64,000 nucleotides of DNA from the NCBI GenBank assembly GCA_014526335.1, contig JACTAT010000040.1, positions 876,119 to 940,118 of the forward strand. Reading direction: 5' to 3'. The notes below the pieces were generated by a model. The model did not search any database and had not been told where the DNA came from. It saw only the letters and a program-made list of their open reading frames with translations. Origin of the DNA: Chrysaora quinquecirrha (taxonomy: Eukaryota; Cnidaria; Scyphozoa; Semaeostomeae; Pelagiidae). Positions 58,862 through 64,000 of the stretch are shown here, piece after piece. The translations under genes and the position numbers were made by a program. Position 1 is the stretch's first letter. Each line of letters opens with the position of its first letter.

Positions 58862-59178
58862 CGTCTTTTCTAATAGGAACGTTCGAGGTTCTTCTGGGCC
58901 TTCGTCTTCATCGCCCTTCGTCCTTGCCAATAGGAACGTTCGAGGTTCTTCTGGCCCTTCGTCTTCATCGCCCTTCGTCCTTGCCAATAGGAACGTTCGA
59001 GGTTCTTCTGGCCCTTCGTCTTCATCGCCCTTCGTCCTTGCCAATAGGAACGTTCGAGGTTCTTCTGGCCCTTCGTCTTCATCGCCCTTCGTCCTTGCCA
59101 ATAGGAACGTTCGAGGTTCTTCTGGCCCTTCGTCTTCATCGCCCTTCGTCCTTGCCAATAGGAACGTTCGAGGTTCTG
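58862..59178. repeat. 57-bp minisatellite, six GAACGTTCGAGG units
   Basis: AATAGGAACGTTCGAGGTTC with TCGTCTTCATCGCCCTTCGT repeats at exactly 57 bp (GAAC starts 58877, 58934, 58991, 59048, 59105, 59162). Units two to five are almost identical. Because 57 is divisible by three, frames on both strands stay open. The minus frame repeats a 19-residue unit with KGDEDEGPEEPRTFL. No flanking exon signal was confirmed. Confidence 0.93.
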
Positions 59179-59214
59179 GCATCAACTCGAACGCTCGAGG
59201 AAATACACAACTAA

Positions 59215-61600
59215 TGCGATATTCTTAATCGTAACGTTGGAAAAACAATAAGATTGCAACGAAAAAACGCAGCCAAAGCATGACTCTATATCGTCATTTA
59301 AAAGTCACGTATAGACAATAATACAGTACAGTTTAGGCCTAGGATTTGTATGTGATATTGTTTTAAATGACTTTATGGCAAAACACAAACAGTTGGAAAG
59401 AATCATAAAACACAAACTTGGGAATTGAAAAGAAGCAGTAAGAATAAACGTCTGGTACAGCGAAAGCAAGAGGGTTTGGTTGTGATCTCGCTAAAAAAAG
59501 GATGACGCAATACGAGGCTGTCACTGTTAGAGACCGATAGCGTTGGAAATACATCGATTTTCCTACTGCGCCATCACTATAACGTACATAAAATAACCAA
59601 ACAAAGACGTTATAACTACCTCTATAATGAAAACTATATTTAACTACCTGGTGTTGTACTCTTGCTGAAATCTGACCTTGTTCGGCGAGCGTTTCGTGAC
59701 TGATTATACTCCACTGAGAAAAAATAAAGGCTTTTGCTGTTCATAAATTGGCGACTCAACATACGCTTAAAAGTGTTTTGGTCACGAATATGCAAGAAGT
59801 AAAAACAATAGTTCGAGGAAACATGCTCAAACATGCAAAAGACCATCTGCTTGCATGGTAGGGATATCCCCTTTCAAAACGAGGTTCGCATCAACCAGTT
59901 CAACGAGTTTATCCGTTTTTAATCCCACATGCCTTCTGGCGACGGTCCAAAAACCTCGATTTGGTAGTCCAAAAGGAGGCTACAAGGTATTGTTTGTCCT
60001 CTTGATTGATATTTTTTCATGCAGCAATATTGGTGTATGTTAGACAAAAGAAAAGACTTCTTTTGTTCAATCAAACAAAGGGGCTTTATTTTGTCCTCCT
60101 TGAACTTTGACTTTTAAGAGTTTGCACGTTGTGGCAGATTGCACCCGCAGTCAAAAGGCACTTGAACATTAAGTCCTTGTTTTGTTATACCACGGCAATA
60201 AGCTGTTTGAGGTCGAACCCTTTTGTTTTAAACAAAATGAAAAATAAGCTAATATTCAAGGACTGACTAAGATAACGTAATTTAGGCAGAATTAATGTCC
60301 ACTTTTCATTGCCTCAAATAGCCAATCAGCTAAGCTTGTTGATGCACGTGTCAGATCATGTGGTCAAAACCTTTTGTCAAACAATTGCTTGATTGTTATA
60401 TATTGCAGATGCAGTATTTGTTTCACGTTTTTCATGGCATAAAATTAAAAGCTCGTGACAATAAAGTTTGATTTTCATAAGAAACCCACTGTTGTTCACT
60501 TTAGTTTTAGCAAGCAACAATGTTTTGTTGTCCTAACTTCTATGGTTGTTGATGCTTACTGTAGCAAATTTAGCGAATTGAAAACCGCTATCTCAAACTC
60601 TTGAAAACCGAAAATTTATTTAAGAGAGCGAGCAAAGGAGCCGGCGGACGTCTAAAAACGGCGACAAAAAGAATGGAGGCGACGTTTCCACAACGTACGG
60701 GGCTTTTTTGATTTGTGGCAGTCAATTAGACTTATTATGCGAATCGTACTATTCGCAAACAAAAACCAACAATTATCCGAACAACTACAACAACAAGTTG
60801 CTGTTTGCTTCATAGTGCTCTGAGAAAACAGCTATATGTTGTTGTTGTTGTTGTTGTTGTTAGAAGCTGTTTCTGAAAGGGTGGGAGTAAGGTTATAAGT
60901 CCAGCAGTCAATTTATTTCCAAATTGCGAAGCTTTGTCTTTGTTTCAAACGAAGCTTTATCTAGGTTTGAAGCGAAGGTGGCCACTCGCTTTTCAGCGCA
61001 GGGAGACGAAGACATAACTACACCACAGTAGATTGTGCCTCCAGGGGTCTGATTAAAAAGGTAGCTGGTTCTCTGACCTGACCTGACATTTTTGAAAATT
61101 CGTTACAGTAAGTCCCCACCTTTAAGAAACAACACTGTTTGATGCAGTCTGTTCTTTAAACACAATAAACCATTGTTTCATGGGATTTTCTAGGCTGCAG
61201 TTTCTTATATGTTTGTTTCTTAAAAGCGGGAACTTCATGTATCCAAATTGGCATCATGGTTTAGTTTCATTCTGACGTTTTATTCGCCGACGGTTTTCAT
61301 TGTATTTTGCACTGAAAACTTAAAAGAAACATTCAGAATTTCCTACCAACAAACTAGAGCAGTTTCATAAAAAACACTAGTAATCCGAGGGAAAGATCCC
61401 TTTATTCCAAAAACAATCAATTTACAAATACCTACTGTATTGCATATAGTTAAACTCATATAGTTAAACTAAGAAAATTGAATTTTATGTTATGACAAAT
61501 TTATATCAGAAACAACAATTATTTTTATATCAGTATATAAGTAACCAATTTCATAGTAACGAATAACAGTCTTAAATCTACCATTCCATTCTTTAATTAA
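59215..61600. other. Non-coding stretch
   Basis: No gene recognised. 60727-60901 has TAGACTTATTATGCG at the left, GGTTATAAGTCC at the right and (GTT)n at 60838-60862, a TAGACTTATT-family relative. An unproven minus frame at 59640-59840 ends in a possible donor (CACCAG|GTAG). Confidence 0.35.
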
Positions 61601-61605
61601 CGATA

Positions 61606-61967
61606 CCCTTTTTTTATTAAGCAACCGCTCAATAAGCAACTAGGGCTGAACTGACCTTAACATTAAGCAACTTGAGGGCTCAATTGAATTCTGTAAGCAA
61701 CAACGTCAAACAACCAAGCCTATACGCTTGTTAGGAAATTGTTTGTTTTGCATGTTAAAGTTCTTTAGCTAACGTTTTTCCACTTACTGTCTCCCAAAAG
61801 TCGTGTTATAGGCCTAGCAGTTGACAATTTTGACCCGCAAAGCCAGGGGTGGTTGTTAGGTAAAAAAGGTTAAGCAACTTTTAAGCAACTTTAAGGGCTG
61901 AAATGTCTAAAATTTTAAGCAACTTTGAGGGCTGGACAAAAGTCAAGTTGCTTATTAAAAAAAAGTG
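61606..61967. mobile_element. AAGCAACTT-family MITE, full copy, inverted
   Basis: CCCTTTTTTTATTAAGCAAC at the left and GTTGCTTATTAAAAAAAAGTG at the right, TA on both sides. In the opposite orientation to 23465 and 33348, and otherwise very similar. Confidence 0.87.
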
Positions 61968-61969
61968 TA

Positions 61970-63855
61970 ATCCCGAAATTCTTATTAATAACAGTTATCT
62001 AAACGAGAACATTGACAATTAAACATAAGAGAAACTTAAGTAGCTTTAAGCATAAGAGACGTAAAATTGAAACACAAGACGCTATAGAAGAGGCACGTTC
62101 AGAGCTTTTTGGGCCGTTGGGAATATTGCAGTTCACCTCCTAGACCGAAATGCATCTTGGAAGAAGTAGCAATGGATCAGCCTTATTATGGGACGTTAAG
62201 TACTTAAGAGGAATATCTTACAAAATGTCAGATGATGGGTGTTTTTTAACGGTATTTCTAAAGGTAACAGGCCAGCTCGCCACATTGTCAACTCGCAGTC
62301 GACAGAACACATCTGGTCAAGTCGCTTTCGACAAAGGACGACTCGCAACACTTAAGTGGTGAAGTGAACAAGTCAACTATACCAGCGTGATAAACGGGGG
62401 TTCGGGGGCAGAGCCCCCAGTATTGCTAAAGAAATTGCAGACAAGCAGTCAGAAAGCTTGACAACTTGAACTGCGACTTGGTAGGGTGGCGAGTTGACCA
62501 AAAACCTTTCAAAATGCAACCAACTAATCCACAGTTAACCTAATATTCCCATTAAGGAGTCTTTTCCATCTCTATGGTCTTTTCTTTGTAGCCAATGTGC
62601 CTATTAAACAAGCCTTTGCTTAAGGGAGCAAAATTTTGTCCACGTTGGGATCAAACTCAGACACTGGTGAAACGATAGCACACTCTCGTGTCACCATTTT
62701 TATCCGGGATGAGGCTTTAAGTAGAGGGAAAAGAGGAATTTAGAGGGAACCGGCTGAACCTTCGTATTGTACCAACAAAAAATCCGGCCTTGACCAAACA
62801 GTGGTGCGTGCACCTATTCATTTTGCAAATATTCCTTAGTTTAGATGTGCAGTAGATTTTGAGAGCAAAAATTTACAAAGGCCTCAGAATTTCAAACTTT
62901 AACGAACAACATATGCCTCTCTTGCGAGTCTTCAAGGATGCCACTGCCAAAACAACGGCTCCACTGGTACCGTTATACATACACAAGACAAATTCGAATC
63001 ATGCATTTAACTTATAAAACACAGATGGGAAAGCCCCTTTAGTAAGCAAGCGATATAAGATGTCAGTTACAAAACTAAGCAGATTTTACGATCTTTGGCA
63101 ATAGCCATAATTAGAAATAGTGGCAAACATATTCCGTTACATAATTCTATTGTCCATTTACCTTAAGATATTACGTTTTCATGAAATAATACTTTGTTGT
63201 CGTTCCTGTGTTCAACAAGCTCAAACTTGTTTTTCTATTATTTATTTCGAGTTTATGCCGAGTAATGATACTGTCAAAAAGCGATGAAATTATTTCAAAA
63301 TCAACTTATATAAGAAATCAACCTAGAAAGGCAATTACACTGTTACTGTGAAATAAGAGCTTTATATACTTCCATAGCTGCAGCAAAATAACCCAAGTGC
63401 AGAATGCACAGTCACTATTCTGCTATTCAGTATAGTAAGATAACAAAGTTTCATTTCAGTGTTTGTAAAATAGCTATAGCTAAGTTATAATCAAGGTTTA
63501 CATTACAGCGGCTTCAGTGCAGGAGACCTTGAGCTATCTGCACTAAGAACCAGCGCATTAGAACCAACTGGAGAGTAATGTCTGTGCAATGAAGGTTTTT
63601 ATACGCATATTTTTACAGTAACATATAAGCTCCTATTGAATGTATCTACTAAGATAACAGCAGCATATTTCATGATAGCGGCAGCGCTACGTTAATGGCA
63701 CAAAACATTCTTATGAACTTATGAAAAGGACAGTTATATATAAAGGATCTGCCCAAACGAGGGCTACAGCGAGTCCAGCTCAACAAACAATTTAACGTGG
63801 AAAGTCTTATATATAATATATGTATGTAGCTTTGTATTTATTCATGAATGGAGAA
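61970..63855. other. Non-coding stretch
   Basis: No gene recognised. 62395-62440 reads GGGGGTTCGGGGGCAGAGCC CCCAG, a short GC-rich palindrome. 62640-62740 (GTTGGGATCAAACTCAGACA) has weak similarity to a tRNA-like B box on the minus strand. Confidence 0.35.
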
Positions 63856-63857
63856 CA

Positions 63858-64000
63858 CTAGGGTAGATTTTCCACAAGTGGCATACCAGAATAGATGGGA
63901 TTCGAACCTGGACTGGTGGATGAAGAGCTCAATGAAATCGCCGAGTAACTCTCCAAGTCATACAGCCCAAGGCTCTCATCCAGTTTGAAATCGGCCTAGA
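63858..64000 (-). repeat. tRNA-derived SINE, second copy, cut by window edge
   Basis: TAGATTTTCCACAAGTGGCA, GGGATTCGAACCTGGACTGG and AGAGCTCAATGAAATC share order with 23880-24080. The B box (GGTTCGAATCCC on the minus strand) is well kept here. Confidence 0.65.

Noticed and set aside
59640..59846. Minus frame with a possible donor at its end
   Set aside because: No downstream exon could be joined and no motif recognised.

Overview
This is animal (metazoan) nuclear DNA. It is AT-rich, its genes are split by introns with GT..AG borders, and most of the window is intron, intergenic DNA and small transposons. The coding content (a TAO-type kinase, dCTP pyrophosphatase-1 paralogues, BH3-motif proteins, a secreted EGF-domain protein) and the dense TIR-bearing MITEs suggest a marine invertebrate. 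A cnidarian is my best guess, but this is an inference and not proven by any single marker. Most open frames over 60 codons here are chance frames in AT-rich or repetitive DNA. The real genes were found by joining short exons across splice sites.

Layout. 576-3341 (minus): the first four coding exons of a TAO-family Ser/Thr kinase. The rest lies beyond the left edge, and exon 1 has a one-base deletion in the glycine-rich loop. 7711-10568 and 11115-13560 (minus): two tandem dCTP pyrophosphatase 1 (DCTPP1, MazG-like) paralogues with identical exon architecture. 14768-21609 (plus): a five-exon gene for a secreted, heavily N-glycosylated protein of about 391 residues. It is built from two copies of a crystallin-like plus EGF-like module, and its introns hold a hAT-type MITE, a long GAT/ATT microsatellite, an approximately 850-bp CTAA tetranucleotide array and a tRNA-derived SINE. 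23.4-29 kb: repeats and a 62-bp-class minisatellite. 30231-30845 (plus): a compact intronless gene with TATA and CCAAT boxes for an 83-residue BH3-only-like protein. 33-45.8 kb: MITEs, a tandem array of tRNA-like units (40838-41242) and a non-autonomous TTAA element (44087-44968). 45837-50499: a MULE-type MITE with 9-bp target duplications, split by a 4.2-kb piggyBac element. That element carries a nearly intact transposase between two inverted arrays of 148-bp tandem repeats. 51039-51478 (minus): a second BH3-motif protein, 127 residues, with a C-terminal membrane anchor. 52.6-64 kb: MITEs, a 57-bp minisatellite and a tRNA-derived SINE; no gene recognised.

The genes do not form one pathway. 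The biologically most notable are the two candidate BH3-only apoptosis regulators about 20 kb apart, the two-module crystallin/EGF secreted protein, and the piggyBac element with inverted minisatellite arrays. All family assignments come from motif recognition by eye, with no database search.
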